64,000 bases of DNA, taken from positions 62,001 through 126,000 of the forward strand of contig RDZY01000007.1 of assembly GCA_004294135.1 (NCBI GenBank). The letters run 5' to 3'. The translations under genes and the position numbers were made by a program. Positions 38,571 through 48,489 of this stretch are shown here, one piece after another (positions within the stretch are counted from its first letter, which is position 1; the number at the start of each line of letters is the position of its first letter). Below the pieces are notes generated by a model, which was given only the letters and a program-made list of their open reading frames with translations, was not told the DNA's origin and made no database searches. Source of the stretch: Sphingobacteriia bacterium. Lineage in GTDB: Bacteria > Bacteroidota > Bacteroidia > Chitinophagales > Chitinophagaceae.

Positions 38571-39547
38571 TTATTTGGATTTTAATAAGCTGTAATATTT
38601 GTTCAAAAAATTCACAATCGAATAGCCCACTTCTCTACCCAAATTAACAGGAACGGCATTTCCAATTTGCTTGTATTGTTGCGCAATAGAACCTTCAAAT
38701 TTCCAATCATCAGGAAAGGTTTGAATTCTGGCATATTCACGAATAGTAAAGGGACGAGTTTCATCGGGATGGCAACGTTCGGTTTGTTTTTGTGCAGGGC
38801 TACAGGTAAGCGTTAAACAAGGTTCATCCCAACCAATTCTTCTTGCAATACCCGTTTTTCCACCGCCAAGATGAAAACTCCCACCCATGAATTCTTTTTG
38901 AATTTTCAGTGGTAAATCACGCTAATAACCTTTTCGGGGCACCACCTGTAATGTTTTCCATTTTCATAACTCAATAATCCACGAATATTCTCACCAATAC
39001 AAATTGGTGGGTTTACTTCTTTTACTAGTCTTGCAAATTCATAAAAAAGAGTCCCTCTTGCATCCGCTAAGCCTAATTTTTTGCTCGCATAACTAAACGC
39101 TTGACAAGGGAAGCCCCCAGTTACAACCTGAACTTTATTATGGTATTCAGAAAAATCAAATGTTTTAATATCCCCTTCCAAGACTTTCCAATTTGGACGA
39201 TTTTGACGTAAGGTTTTACATGCCCATTTGTCAATTTCGTTGAGTGCCACGCATTTTAAACCAGCTTTTTCCATACCAATAGCCAACCCCCCTGCTCCTG
39301 CAAAAAGCTCTAAAACTTGGTATTCATTTTCGGACTTAACAAAATTGGAAACTGTTTCTTGGCTATCTCCACTAATGAAATCAGTAAATAGCGTTTGAAC
39401 TTCTGCTTTGCGGTAAACCCGGTAATTACTCATAGGCTCACGCACGGCAGTCAATTTGCCTTCCCTATCCCACCGCCTAAGTGTTTCTTTACTTTTGCCA
39501 ATTAGCTTAGCAGCTTCCGATAGTGATAGATATTCACTCATAACCAA
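38571..39547 (-). pseudogene. DNA (cytosine-5) methyltransferase with N-terminal MerR/excisionase-like HTH; disrupted
   Basis: HTH 'EYLSLSEAAKLIGKSKETLRRWDREGKLTAVREPMSNYRVYRKAEV'; MTase 'QVLELFAGAGGLAIGMEKAG', 'GGFPCQAFSYA', 'GENIRGLL'; C-term 'RPFTIREYARIQTFPDDWKFEGSIAQQYKQIGNAVPVNLG'; two ORFs separated by frame change, with motif VIII/TRD segment absent. Confidence 0.9.
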
Positions 39548-39717
39548 GTTATTTAACCTTATACAATGGTTACAAATTTATGAATAAACTTGTAAATTCC
39601 AAATTGGGCTCCAAAAAAGTATACATAATTTTCACCCATAATACGCCACTTAAAAAAATATACTTTGGGTGTATATTTGATGCAGAACTGATTATTAAAA
39701 TACAATAAACCGTGTAT

Positions 39718-41019
39718 ATGAACAAATTATTTTTGTTATTCTTAGCTTTTATTGCTACAAATAGTTTTGCTCAGAAACAGAAAATTGTTATTACGGAAGA
39801 TATTCCCAATTTCTGGAATGCTTATGACCAAATAAAGCAAACCAAAGACAGCCTCCAACAAATCGAACTCATTAAAACGCTATTTATCAACAAAGGTACT
39901 CAGGGCCTAGCGGCTATTATGGAAGTGAAAGAGTACACCCCAATTTCGTATATTAGTGCCATCAACCAGTACCCAGATTTTTGGAATTCTATTCGAAATA
40001 ATACGCTCAAAGTAAATGGTTATGCCTACGAAATAGAAACAGGAATTAAACAGCTTAAAAGAATATACCCCGCTCTAAAGCCTGCTAAAATATATTTCAC
40101 CATCGGGGCTTTATGGAGCAATGGTACTACCCTAGGGGATAAAGTTTTAATTGGCAGTGAATTGGCTATGGCTAATGACAAAGTAATTACAAAAGAAATT
40201 GAAAAAGATTTTCCGCATTTGCCCATTTATTTCAACACCAATCCTATTGATAATTTAACCTTTTTAAATACACACGAATACATTCATACACAACAGAAAA
40301 CAACTGTAGGAAACAGCTTATTGGCTCAAACAGTGTTAGAAGGTGCTGCTGAATTTATTGCAGAAATAGCCTTAAAAATCAAGTCGCCCAACCCGCAAAT
40401 ACAGTTTGGAAAAAGCCATACCAACCAGCTTAAAAAAGCTTTTGAAAAAGAAATGTTTTCACCGTATTTGTACAACTGGATTTGGAACAATGCCAACAAT
40501 CCATTTAAAATGAGGGATCTGGCCTACTATATTGGATATGCTATTTGCGAAAAATACTATATTGAATCGAGCAATAAAAAGTTGGCCATTCAAGAAATGA
40601 TTGAACTAAATTATAACAAGGAAACTGCTTTAATTGACTTTGTAGAAAAAGCGAGTTTTTTTGAAAAATCACTTTCTTTTTATAAAACACAATTCGAGCA
40701 TGAACGACCAAAATTGGTTGGTATAAAACAATTTGAAAATGGCAGTCAAATTGTAGATCCCGCAACCAAAATCATCACCCTTTATTTTTCCCAGCCAATG
40801 AATATCAACACCCGAGGTTTTGAATATGGTCCGTTGGGAGAAAATAATATACTGATGGTAAAAAAAGTATTGGGGTTTAGCGAAGATAAAAAATCGTTTA
40901 GTTTTGAAGTGCAACTAGAACCCCAAAAACGCCACCAATCGCTTATTTCAGAAAGGTTTAGAGATACTATTGGACTGCCTTTAAAAGCTTTTCTTATTGA
41001 TTTTAAAACTAAGGAATGA
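39718..41019 (+). CDS. putative secreted zinc-dependent peptidase-like protein
   Basis: Signal peptide; 'NTHEYIHTQQ' (HExxH) followed by 'LEGAAEFIAEI' possible third ligand Glu. Confidence 0.6.
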   Translation: MNKLFLLFLAFIATNSFAQKQKIVITEDIPNFWNAYDQIKQTKDSLQQIELIKTLFINKGTQGLAAIMEVKEYTPISYISAINQYPDFWNSIRNNTLKVNGYAYEIETGIKQLKRIYPALKPAKIYFTIGALWSNGTTLGDKVLIGSELAMANDKVITKEIEKDFPHLPIYFNTNPIDNLTFLNTHEYIHTQQKTTVGNSLLAQTVLEGAAEFIAEIALKIKSPNPQIQFGKSHTNQLKKAFEKEMFSPYLYNWIWNNANNPFKMRDLAYYIGYAICEKYYIESSNKKLAIQEMIELNYNKETALIDFVEKASFFEKSLSFYKTQFEHERPKLVGIKQFENGSQIVDPATKIITLYFSQPMNINTRGFEYGPLGENNILMVKKVLGFSEDKKSFSFEVQLEPQKRHQSLISERFRDTIGLPLKAFLIDFKTKE

Positions 41020-41501
41020 ACAATACCATCGAAATAAAACAAGCTCAAAGTACAGCAGATTTTTTAGTTGCTAAAGCACTTATATTGGAATACACGGCTT
41101 GGCTGGGTATTGATTTGTCATTCCAAAATTTTGATGCCGAATTAGCCACTATGCCTACAACTTATGGCGATTCCAATGGCGCACTCTTTATTGTATTCAA
41201 CAACAATAACCCTGTTGGCGTTGCTGGAATAAAAAGATTCAGCAACCATGAATGTGAAGTGAAAAGAATGTTTGTACAACCCAGTAGTAGAGGGTTGGGT
41301 ATTGGTGAAATTTTACTCACCAATTGTATTCAGGCAGCAAAAAAATTGAATTATAGTTGTATCAAACTAGATACGGCTGGCTTTATGAAATCTGCTATAA
41401 AACTCTACACTGATAATGGCTTTATTGAAATTCCTGCTTATCGTCACAATCCATACGAAGAAGCAAAATTTTTTGAACTGGATTTTAGCAAGCATCCATA
41501 A
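41016..41501 (+). CDS. GNAT family N-acetyltransferase
   Basis: 'CEVKRMFVQPSSRGLGIGEILLTNCIQAAKKL' acetyl-CoA binding motif; ATGA overlap with upstream gene. Confidence 0.92.
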   Translation: MNNTIEIKQAQSTADFLVAKALILEYTAWLGIDLSFQNFDAELATMPTTYGDSNGALFIVFNNNNPVGVAGIKRFSNHECEVKRMFVQPSSRGLGIGEILLTNCIQAAKKLNYSCIKLDTAGFMKSAIKLYTDNGFIEIPAYRHNPYEEAKFFELDFSKHP

Positions 41502-41528
41502 ATTAAATTCAAAGCTCCACTCCTACCC

Positions 41529-42224
41529 TCAATCCCGCTTTCTGCCACCGCCCCTAAATTTTGGGCTCCAGTATTTATCACCTAAATCGGTAATGGTTAC
41601 CCCTTGTGAGGTAGACGCGTGCACAAACTTATTGTTTTGCAAATAAACACCTACATGGGAAATACCCCTTCCGCTGGTATTGAAAAATACCAGATCACCC
41701 TCCCTTAAATCTTCAATCTCTATGCGTTGCATCAGGTTATACTGCTCCTGTGCAGTACGTGGCAGTGTTAACTCGAAAATCTCTCGCATTACTACTTGCG
41801 TAAATCCGGAGCAGTCAATACAATTACTGCTGCTGCCACCAATACAGTAGCGGGTTCCCCACCATTGGTCAATCAGTTCGAGCAATGGAATATTATTGAG
41901 ATTTTCTGCCGGTATATCGACTAGTACTGCATACTTTATTTGCAGCCAGTTGGCTTTCTCCACATCTGTCTTGGATGCACTTACGGGCTTCGCCATTTTT
42001 TTTACACCTGTACTACCAGCAGTGGTGGTTTTCTGCTTTGTAGTGGTTACTGTTCCCAACGTTACTTCAATTCCATTAATGAATTGCCTTTTCTTTCCTC
42101 CCATTTTTTGGGTTGCAGCCACAGAACCGCTGTAATCGGTGCTGGCAACTTTACGGATGGACTTACAACTGGTCATTACAGCAATACCCAACAACAACAA
42201 TAATATATCTGAGTTCATTTTCAT
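41529..42224 (-). CDS. NlpC/P60 (C40) family peptidase, lipoprotein
   Basis: 'NCIDCSGFTQVVMREIF' catalytic Cys, 'GDLVFFNTSGRGISHVGVYLQNNKFVHAS' catalytic His; lipobox-like AVMTSCKS. Confidence 0.93.
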   Translation of the reverse strand: MKMNSDILLLLLGIAVMTSCKSIRKVASTDYSGSVAATQKMGGKKRQFINGIEVTLGTVTTTKQKTTTAGSTGVKKMAKPVSASKTDVEKANWLQIKYAVLVDIPAENLNNIPLLELIDQWWGTRYCIGGSSSNCIDCSGFTQVVMREIFELTLPRTAQEQYNLMQRIEIEDLREGDLVFFNTSGRGISHVGVYLQNNKFVHASTSQGVTITDLGDKYWSPKFRGGGRKRD

Positions 42225-42253
42225 GAGTTAATTTTTATTGATTTCATTTGCCA

Positions 42254-42331
42254 TCCCGAGTAATCGGGACAAGCCATGGAATTTGCAAATTAACATTTCG
42301 GTTGGTAACAAATTCTTGTTATGGCTCATTT
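42254..42331 (-). promoter_or_regulatory. leader copy 1: conserved promoter/5'-leader-like block upstream of C40 peptidase
   Basis: Minus strand AAATGAGCCATAACAAGAATTTGTTACCAACCGAAATGTTAATTTGCAAATTCCATGGCT, near-identical to block at 61521-61579; contains palindrome AATTTGCAAATT and hairpin TCCCGA-TTAC-TCGGGA. Confidence 0.55.
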
Positions 42332-42419
42332 CATATGGGCTGCAATTTAAGCGCTTTGGGCTAATGTGGAAAATTGCCTCTTTGATGGGCTCTTACAATT
42401 AACGAACTTTGCACCAGCT

Positions 42420-45400
42420 ATGTGCCAATTCTCCCATTTACACGTTCATACTCAATATTCCCTGCTCGATGGTGCTGCCCCTATTGATGGGCTGTATAAA
42501 AAAGCAGTGGCCAATCAAATGCCCGCCCTTGCCATTACTGATCACGGTAATATGTTTGGTGCTTTTGACTTTGTGAGTCAAGCCTGGAAACATACCAAAA
42601 TAGTGGGCAAAGATGAACACGGAAAAGATATACTAGAACCTATTGTAAAGCCCATTGTTGGTTGTGAGTTTTATGTGGTAAAAAATCGCCATGCCAAATC
42701 TTTTACCAAAGAAGTTAAAGACGAAAGATTTCACCAAGTATTATTGGCTAAAAATAAAATCGGATACCAGAATCTGGTAAAGCTTACCTCCCTAGGATAT
42801 ATTGAAGGGATGTACAGTAAGTATCCACGGATTGACAAAGAATTGATTGAAAAATACCATGAGGGACTGATTGCTACCACCTGTTGTATTGGTGCTTATG
42901 TGCCACAAACCATTTTAAAACAGAGCGAAGAAAAAGCAGAGATTGAATTTAAATGGTGGCTCAATTTGTTTGGAGATGATTTTTATATTGAAATTCAACG
43001 CCACCAAATTAAGGAGCAAGAAATCATTAATAATACCCTCCTAAAATTTTCTAAAAAATACAATGTACCAGTCATTGCTACCAATGATAGTCACTATATT
43101 AATGAAGATGATGCCAATGCTCACGATATTTTACTCTGCATTAATACTGGTGAAAAGCAAAGTACACCTGGGTTTGACGACTTTGTAAATGATGAGGTAC
43201 AGGTTAAAAACAGGCGCTTTAAATTCCCCAATAACCAGTTTTATTTTAAGACTAAGGAAGAAATGCAACAACTCTTCCATGATATACCTGAATCACTCGA
43301 TAATACCAACCGTATTGTTGATAAGGTAGAAGTGCTGAACCTGAAGAAAGACATTCTGTTGCCAGCCTTTCCCATTCCCAAAGAATTTCAGATTCATTCC
43401 GATGCCAACCTCAACCAGTGGGAATTGTTGAAGCACTTGACTCATGAAGGTGCCAAAATGCGCTACAATGATCTGAACGCTGAGATCCAAGAAAGAATTG
43501 ATTTTGAATTGTTCACCATCAAAACCATGGGTTTTGCAGGTTACTTTTTAATTGTGAGTGATTTCATCAAAGCGGGTAGGCAAATGGGCGTATTTGTTGG
43601 ACCGGGACGTGGTTCTGCTGCTGGTAGTGTGGTAGCGTATTGTATTGGCATCACCAATATTGATCCCATCAAATACAAATTGCTGTTTGAACGTTTTCTG
43701 AACCCAGATCGTAAGAGTATGCCCGATATAGATACGGATTTTGACGATGAAGGGCGACAAAAAGTAATTGATTATGTAGTAGATAAATATGGTAAGAGCC
43801 AAGTCGCCCAAATTGTTACTTATGGTACTATGGCAGCCAAAATGAGTATTAAAGACGTGGCTCGTGTGCTTGATCTTCCCCTCTCCGAAAGCAATATGCT
43901 GGCCAAATTGGTGCCCGACAAACCAGGTACCGAATTGGGTCGCGTGCTTAAAGCTCCGCTTACCATTAAAGAAGGCCCTAAATCGCTGGAAGAAAAAGAA
44001 GGGTATCAGCAAGAAGATATTGAGAATGTTAAAAAGCTGAGAGCCATTTATCTAGGCACCGATATTCGGGCACAAGTATTGAAAGAAGCAGAACGATTAG
44101 AAGGATCTGTGCGCAATACAGGCATTCACGCTGCAGGAATTATTATTGCTCCTTGTGATCTTACCGATTTGCTGCCCGTGGCTACTGCCAAAGACTCCAA
44201 CTTATGGGTTACACAAATTGAAGGCAGTATTATTGAAGATGCTGGGGTAATTAAGATGGACTTTTTGGGACTGAAAACCCTTTCCATTTTGAAGACGGCC
44301 TTGGAGTTGATTAAACTCAATCATGGAATTAGTATTGATCTTGATACCATACCACTGGACGATGAAAAAACTTTTTTACTTTACCAACGTGGAGAAACCA
44401 ATGGTACTTTTCAGTTTGAGAGTGTGGGTATGCAGAAATATTTGCGTGAATTAAAGCCCGATAAGTTTGATGATCTCATTGCAATGAACGCACTGTATCG
44501 CCCCGGCCCTATTGCTTATATACCTAATTTCATTGATCGCAAACACGGTCGCGAAGCCATCAGTTATGATATTGATGATATGCAAGAATACCTCTCTGAA
44601 ACTTATGGTATTACGGTTTACCAAGAACAGGTAATGCTGCTCAGCCAAAGTATCGCTGGCTTTACCAAAGGTGATGCGGATGTATTGCGTAAAGCAATGG
44701 GTAAAAAGCAGAAGTCGGTACTCGATAAAATGAAATCGCAGTTTATTGGCGGAGCCACTGCAAAGGGGCATCCTGCCGATAAACTAGAAAAAATATGGGG
44801 CGACTGGGAATCGTTTGCCCAATATGCATTCAATAAATCACACTCTACTTGTTATGCTTTTGTGGCTTATCAAACAGCCTATCTTAAAGCGCATTATCCG
44901 GGAGAGTATATGTCTGCCGTACTGAATCACCAAGGCAATATTGAAAAAATTACTTTCTTTATGGAAGAGTGCAAGCGCATGGGTATAAAAGTATTGGGGC
45001 CAGATATTAATGAGTCGCTGAAAGGGTTTGCTGTGAATACCAAAGGTGAAATTAGGTTTGGATTGGGCGGCTTGAAAGGCGTTGGTGAAATGGCTATTGA
45101 AACTATTATTAATGAGCGACAGAAAGCGGGTGCTTATACCGATATATTTGATTTTGTAAAACGGGTATTGCAGAAGAGTGTAAATAAAAAGTCGCTCGAA
45201 AGTCTAGCCTATTCTGGCGCATTTGACTGCTTCCCCCAGTTTCACCGTGCGCAGTATTTTAATACAGTAGATGGTGAGCGGGTGAATGGACTGGAGAAAA
45301 TAATTGGGTATGGGCAAGTGCAGCAGAGCCTATCTACTGGTACTACCAATACCCTCTTTGGTGACTTGCCAAGTGCCATGCATGTGCCTCAGCCAAAAAT

Positions 45401-46094
45401 TGCAAGTTGTGAACCTTGGACCTTGACTGAATTATTGAATTATGAGAAAGAAGTTACTGGAATGTTTATGAGTGGTCACCCATTAGATCATTTTAAGTTT
45501 GAATTAAAGCATTATGAGATTACCAATATAGCCGACTTTAATGAAATCAGGGATAGTCTTGCAGAAGGCTCATCGGTCGGAAAAATGATGCGGGTAGCAG
45601 GATTGGTAACTGATGTGCAACACCGCGTTACAAAGACAGGTAAGAATTTTGGCTCATTCACCATAGAAGATTTCAGCGGTAAAACAGAATACACTTTGTG
45701 GAGTGAGGACTATGTAAAATTCCAGAAGTATTTAGAGAAGGGACAGAATATATTGTTCAATGGTTTCTTCCGAAACCGTTACAACCAGCCCAATGCATTT
45801 GAATTCAAAATCAATACCATGTCTCTGCTGGAGACAGCAAAACAAATGCTTACCAGAAGTGTAGAAATAAATATGCACCCAGCAGCACTAACGCCAGCAA
45901 TGGTAGACTTTGTAGATAATAACCTGCGCGCTTTTCCCGGTAAATCAACCCTCCGGTTCAATGTGGTAGAACCCAAGGAGAATCTGAAAATAAGCATGTA
46001 CACCATTGAAAAAGGGTTTCAAATGAATGAAGAAATGGCAGAGTTTCTGCTGAATAATATTGATATAGACGTTAAAGTGGGGTTGGTTGGGTAA
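42420..46094 (+). CDS. dnaE: DNA polymerase III subunit alpha
   Basis: PHP 'FSHLHVHTQYSLLDG', 'GPGRGSAAGSVVAYCIGI', 'PDIDTDFDDEGR', 'RPGPI'; start set at MCQFSHLHVHT. Confidence 0.97.
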   Translation: MCQFSHLHVHTQYSLLDGAAPIDGLYKKAVANQMPALAITDHGNMFGAFDFVSQAWKHTKIVGKDEHGKDILEPIVKPIVGCEFYVVKNRHAKSFTKEVKDERFHQVLLAKNKIGYQNLVKLTSLGYIEGMYSKYPRIDKELIEKYHEGLIATTCCIGAYVPQTILKQSEEKAEIEFKWWLNLFGDDFYIEIQRHQIKEQEIINNTLLKFSKKYNVPVIATNDSHYINEDDANAHDILLCINTGEKQSTPGFDDFVNDEVQVKNRRFKFPNNQFYFKTKEEMQQLFHDIPESLDNTNRIVDKVEVLNLKKDILLPAFPIPKEFQIHSDANLNQWELLKHLTHEGAKMRYNDLNAEIQERIDFELFTIKTMGFAGYFLIVSDFIKAGRQMGVFVGPGRGSAAGSVVAYCIGITNIDPIKYKLLFERFLNPDRKSMPDIDTDFDDEGRQKVIDYVVDKYGKSQVAQIVTYGTMAAKMSIKDVARVLDLPLSESNMLAKLVPDKPGTELGRVLKAPLTIKEGPKSLEEKEGYQQEDIENVKKLRAIYLGTDIRAQVLKEAERLEGSVRNTGIHAAGIIIAPCDLTDLLPVATAKDSNLWVTQIEGSIIEDAGVIKMDFLGLKTLSILKTALELIKLNHGISIDLDTIPLDDEKTFLLYQRGETNGTFQFESVGMQKYLRELKPDKFDDLIAMNALYRPGPIAYIPNFIDRKHGREAISYDIDDMQEYLSETYGITVYQEQVMLLSQSIAGFTKGDADVLRKAMGKKQKSVLDKMKSQFIGGATAKGHPADKLEKIWGDWESFAQYAFNKSHSTCYAFVAYQTAYLKAHYPGEYMSAVLNHQGNIEKITFFMEECKRMGIKVLGPDINESLKGFAVNTKGEIRFGLGGLKGVGEMAIETIINERQKAGAYTDIFDFVKRVLQKSVNKKSLESLAYSGAFDCFPQFHRAQYFNTVDGERVNGLEKIIGYGQVQQSLSTGTTNTLFGDLPSAMHVPQPKIASCEPWTLTELLNYEKEVTGMFMSGHPLDHFKFELKHYEITNIADFNEIRDSLAEGSSVGKMMRVAGLVTDVQHRVTKTGKNFGSFTIEDFSGKTEYTLWSEDYVKFQKYLEKGQNILFNGFFRNRYNQPNAFEFKINTMSLLETAKQMLTRSVEINMHPAALTPAMVDFVDNNLRAFPGKSTLRFNVVEPKENLKISMYTIEKGFQMNEEMAEFLLNNIDIDVKVGLVG

Positions 46095-46237
46095 TGCTGA
46101 CTGCTTGTCACTAATCACATAAGTGGAAAAGTCAATTAAGCAGAATGTAAGGATTGGATGTAAATTTGAGTACCTATACCGTAGACGATATAGGGTGGAT
46201 CGTGGTTAAAAAATATTAAACAACTAAATAATAAACA

Positions 46238-46555
46238 ATGGCTTTAGAACTAACAGACGCAAATTTCCAGGCTACGGTGCTGGACAGTGATAAATTAACA
46301 TTAGTAGATTTCTGGGCAGAATGGTGTGGGCCTTGTCGCGCTATCGGACCAGTTATTGAAGAATTATCCAAAGAATACGATGGTAAAATAAATGTAGGTA
46401 AAGTGAATGTAGATCACAATCCCAACCTGAGCGTGAATTATGGTATCACTTCTATTCCTGCCATTCTTTTTATTAAAGGAGGGCAAATAGTAGACAAACA
46501 AATAGGTGCTGTACCAAAATCTGTTTTAGATAAGAAGATACAGTCGCATATGTAA
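46238..46555 (+). CDS. trxA: thioredoxin
   Basis: 'VDFWAEWCGPCRAIGPV'. Confidence 0.96.
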   Translation: MALELTDANFQATVLDSDKLTLVDFWAEWCGPCRAIGPVIEELSKEYDGKINVGKVNVDHNPNLSVNYGITSIPAILFIKGGQIVDKQIGAVPKSVLDKKIQSHM

Positions 46556-46594
46556 TTTCGAATATAGCTGAAGAAACCTAAAACTTAGGTTCAT

Positions 46595-46637
46595 ACCGTG
46601 TATTGGTGAATAAACCGATACACGGTTTTTTATTTTC
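46595..46637 (+). terminator. Rho-independent terminator after trxA
   Basis: ACCGTGTATTGGT-GAATAA-ACCGATACACGGT then TTTTTATTTT (one wobble). Confidence 0.85.
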
Positions 46638-46675
46638 CGTATCTTCCACTCCTAATTTATAGCAACTGCATTTCT

Positions 46676-47905
46676 ATGGAAAAATTTCAAGGGCTTATTG
46701 GGGTCGTTTTAATACTTGTAATCGCTTTTTTGTTTTCGAATAATAAGCGAAAAATTAATTATAGACTGGTATTCAGCGGTATTCTACTGCAAATATTTAT
46801 TGCAGTAATGGTCTTGAAAGTGCCTCCCGTTACCCGATTTTTTCAACTATTGGGTCACGGTATGGAAAAAATTGAACGTTTTGCCCGTGAAGGAGTAGCG
46901 TTTGTATACCGAGGTGTAATGGTGAATGCACCGGATGGGGTAAAAGATTTTGGTCAGGGTGGATTTGTTTTTGCTTTTAGCGTAACCGCTACCATTATAT
47001 TGGTTTGTGTATTGGTGGCTATCTTATATCATTTTGGAGTAATGCAGTTCATCGTTTCTATTATTGCGAAAGCCATGAATTTTATTATGAAAGTGAGTGG
47101 TGCAGAAGCTTTGAGCAATGTGGCTAGTGCATTTGTTGGTCAAGTTGAAGCCCAAGTAATGATTCGACCTTATTTAACTACCATGACCAAAAGTGAATTA
47201 CTTGCCAGTATGAGTGGTAGCCTCGCTTGTATTGCAGGCGGTATTTTAATTGTATACGCCAATATGGGTGCTAAGGCAGAATACTTGTTAACAGCCAGTT
47301 TAATGGCAGCACCCGGGGCATTGGTTATTTCTAAAATTGTATTTCCAGAAACAGAAGAGTCCCAAACAATGGGAAAGGTAAAACTGGAAGTAAAAAGCCC
47401 TTACAGCAATATTATTGATGCCATTTCACATGGTGCAAGTGATGGAATGAAAATAGCCGTTAATGTAATTGCCATGTTAATTGGTTTTATTGCCTTGATT
47501 GCATTTTTAAACTACTGCATAGGCTTGGCATTTCCGGGTATTACACTCGATATAATGTTTAGCAAAATATTTTATCCGATGACATGGGCGATGGGTGTAC
47601 CATCAGTAGATGTAGCAAATGCGGCTTCATTATTAGGTCAAAAATTAACCATTAATGAGTTTGTAGCTTTCAATAATCTCACCACAAAAGCAATACCCAT
47701 TGTTTCAGAAAAAGGGCTTTTAATTGTAAGCATTGCCATTTGTGGGTTTGCTAATTTCAGCAGTGTTGGTATGCAGATTGGCGGTATTGGTGAGCTCGCA
47801 CCTACTCGTCGAGCAGATTTGGCCAAATTGGGATTAAGGGCTTTACTATGCGGCACGCTTGCCTCCTATCTTTCTGCTACCATTGCAGGGATACTGATGT
47901 TTTAA
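46676..47905 (+). CDS. concentrative nucleoside transporter (NupC/CNT family)
   Basis: 'GQVEAQVMIRPYLTTMTKSELLASMSGSLACIAGG', 'LNEFVAFNNL'-like 'TINEFVAFNNL'. Confidence 0.93.
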   Translation: MEKFQGLIGVVLILVIAFLFSNNKRKINYRLVFSGILLQIFIAVMVLKVPPVTRFFQLLGHGMEKIERFAREGVAFVYRGVMVNAPDGVKDFGQGGFVFAFSVTATIILVCVLVAILYHFGVMQFIVSIIAKAMNFIMKVSGAEALSNVASAFVGQVEAQVMIRPYLTTMTKSELLASMSGSLACIAGGILIVYANMGAKAEYLLTASLMAAPGALVISKIVFPETEESQTMGKVKLEVKSPYSNIIDAISHGASDGMKIAVNVIAMLIGFIALIAFLNYCIGLAFPGITLDIMFSKIFYPMTWAMGVPSVDVANAASLLGQKLTINEFVAFNNLTTKAIPIVSEKGLLIVSIAICGFANFSSVGMQIGGIGELAPTRRADLAKLGLRALLCGTLASYLSATIAGILMF

Positions 47906-48402
47906 GCACTCAATGCTTCAGCCAGCTTCTCTACCATTTTATAAGTGGCGGGGCAGTAAGTGATATTTTGCTGATGAACATGAATATAATCCACCATCTT
48001 TTTTTTCTTTAAATGTGGGAATCCAGCGCAATCATCTGGTCTAACTTCATAAATACTACACATATTATTGCTTAAATTGAGGAATTGACAAGGTTGTTTT
48101 TTATTCATCCAATCTCCATCTTCTTCCTCAAAATACAACCACTTTTCTTTGAATTCTTTAATACTTACTTCAAAATGAGCAGCTATTCGTTTTAAATCTT
48201 TCATGGTAAAAGTGGGGCTCATGGTCTTGCAACAATTGGCACAACTCAAGCAGTCCACTTCTTTCCAAACTTCTGCGTCTATTTTTTCTGCTAATTTATC
48301 TAATCCCTTGGGAGGATGCTTTTCGATCTTCTTCAAAAAACGGTTCATTTTTTTTTGGTTGTGACGAACTTTTTGCTTGAAGGAACGAAGATTAACTTGC
48401 AT
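47902..48402 (-). CDS. YkgJ family cysteine cluster protein
   Basis: 'VDCLSCANCCKTMSPTFT', 'CQFLNLSNNMCSIYEVRPDDCAGFP'. Confidence 0.9.
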   Translation of the reverse strand: MQVNLRSFKQKVRHNQKKMNRFLKKIEKHPPKGLDKLAEKIDAEVWKEVDCLSCANCCKTMSPTFTMKDLKRIAAHFEVSIKEFKEKWLYFEEEDGDWMNKKQPCQFLNLSNNMCSIYEVRPDDCAGFPHLKKKKMVDYIHVHQQNITYCPATYKMVEKLAEALSA

Positions 48403-48489
48403 CTGAAAGATTGTAATTTGTGGTATAGCGAATGTACGGATATACGGGTTATCTTGTGTAGAATAACCGATTAAAATTCGTCATCCATC

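Noticed and set aside
39661-39700. TATATTTG -7-like box in the gap before the HExxH gene as a firm promoter call
   Set aside because: The -7 match at 39672-39679 is good but there is no -33 TTTG at an acceptable spacing; left uncalled.
43548-44012. Long antisense ORF (154 aa) inside dnaE and many similar opposite-strand ORFs (e.g. 1136-1414, 3989-4336, 6169-6651, 26070-26600)
   Set aside because: They lie antisense to strongly recognisable coding sequences, show low-complexity or codon-shadow composition and no family motifs.
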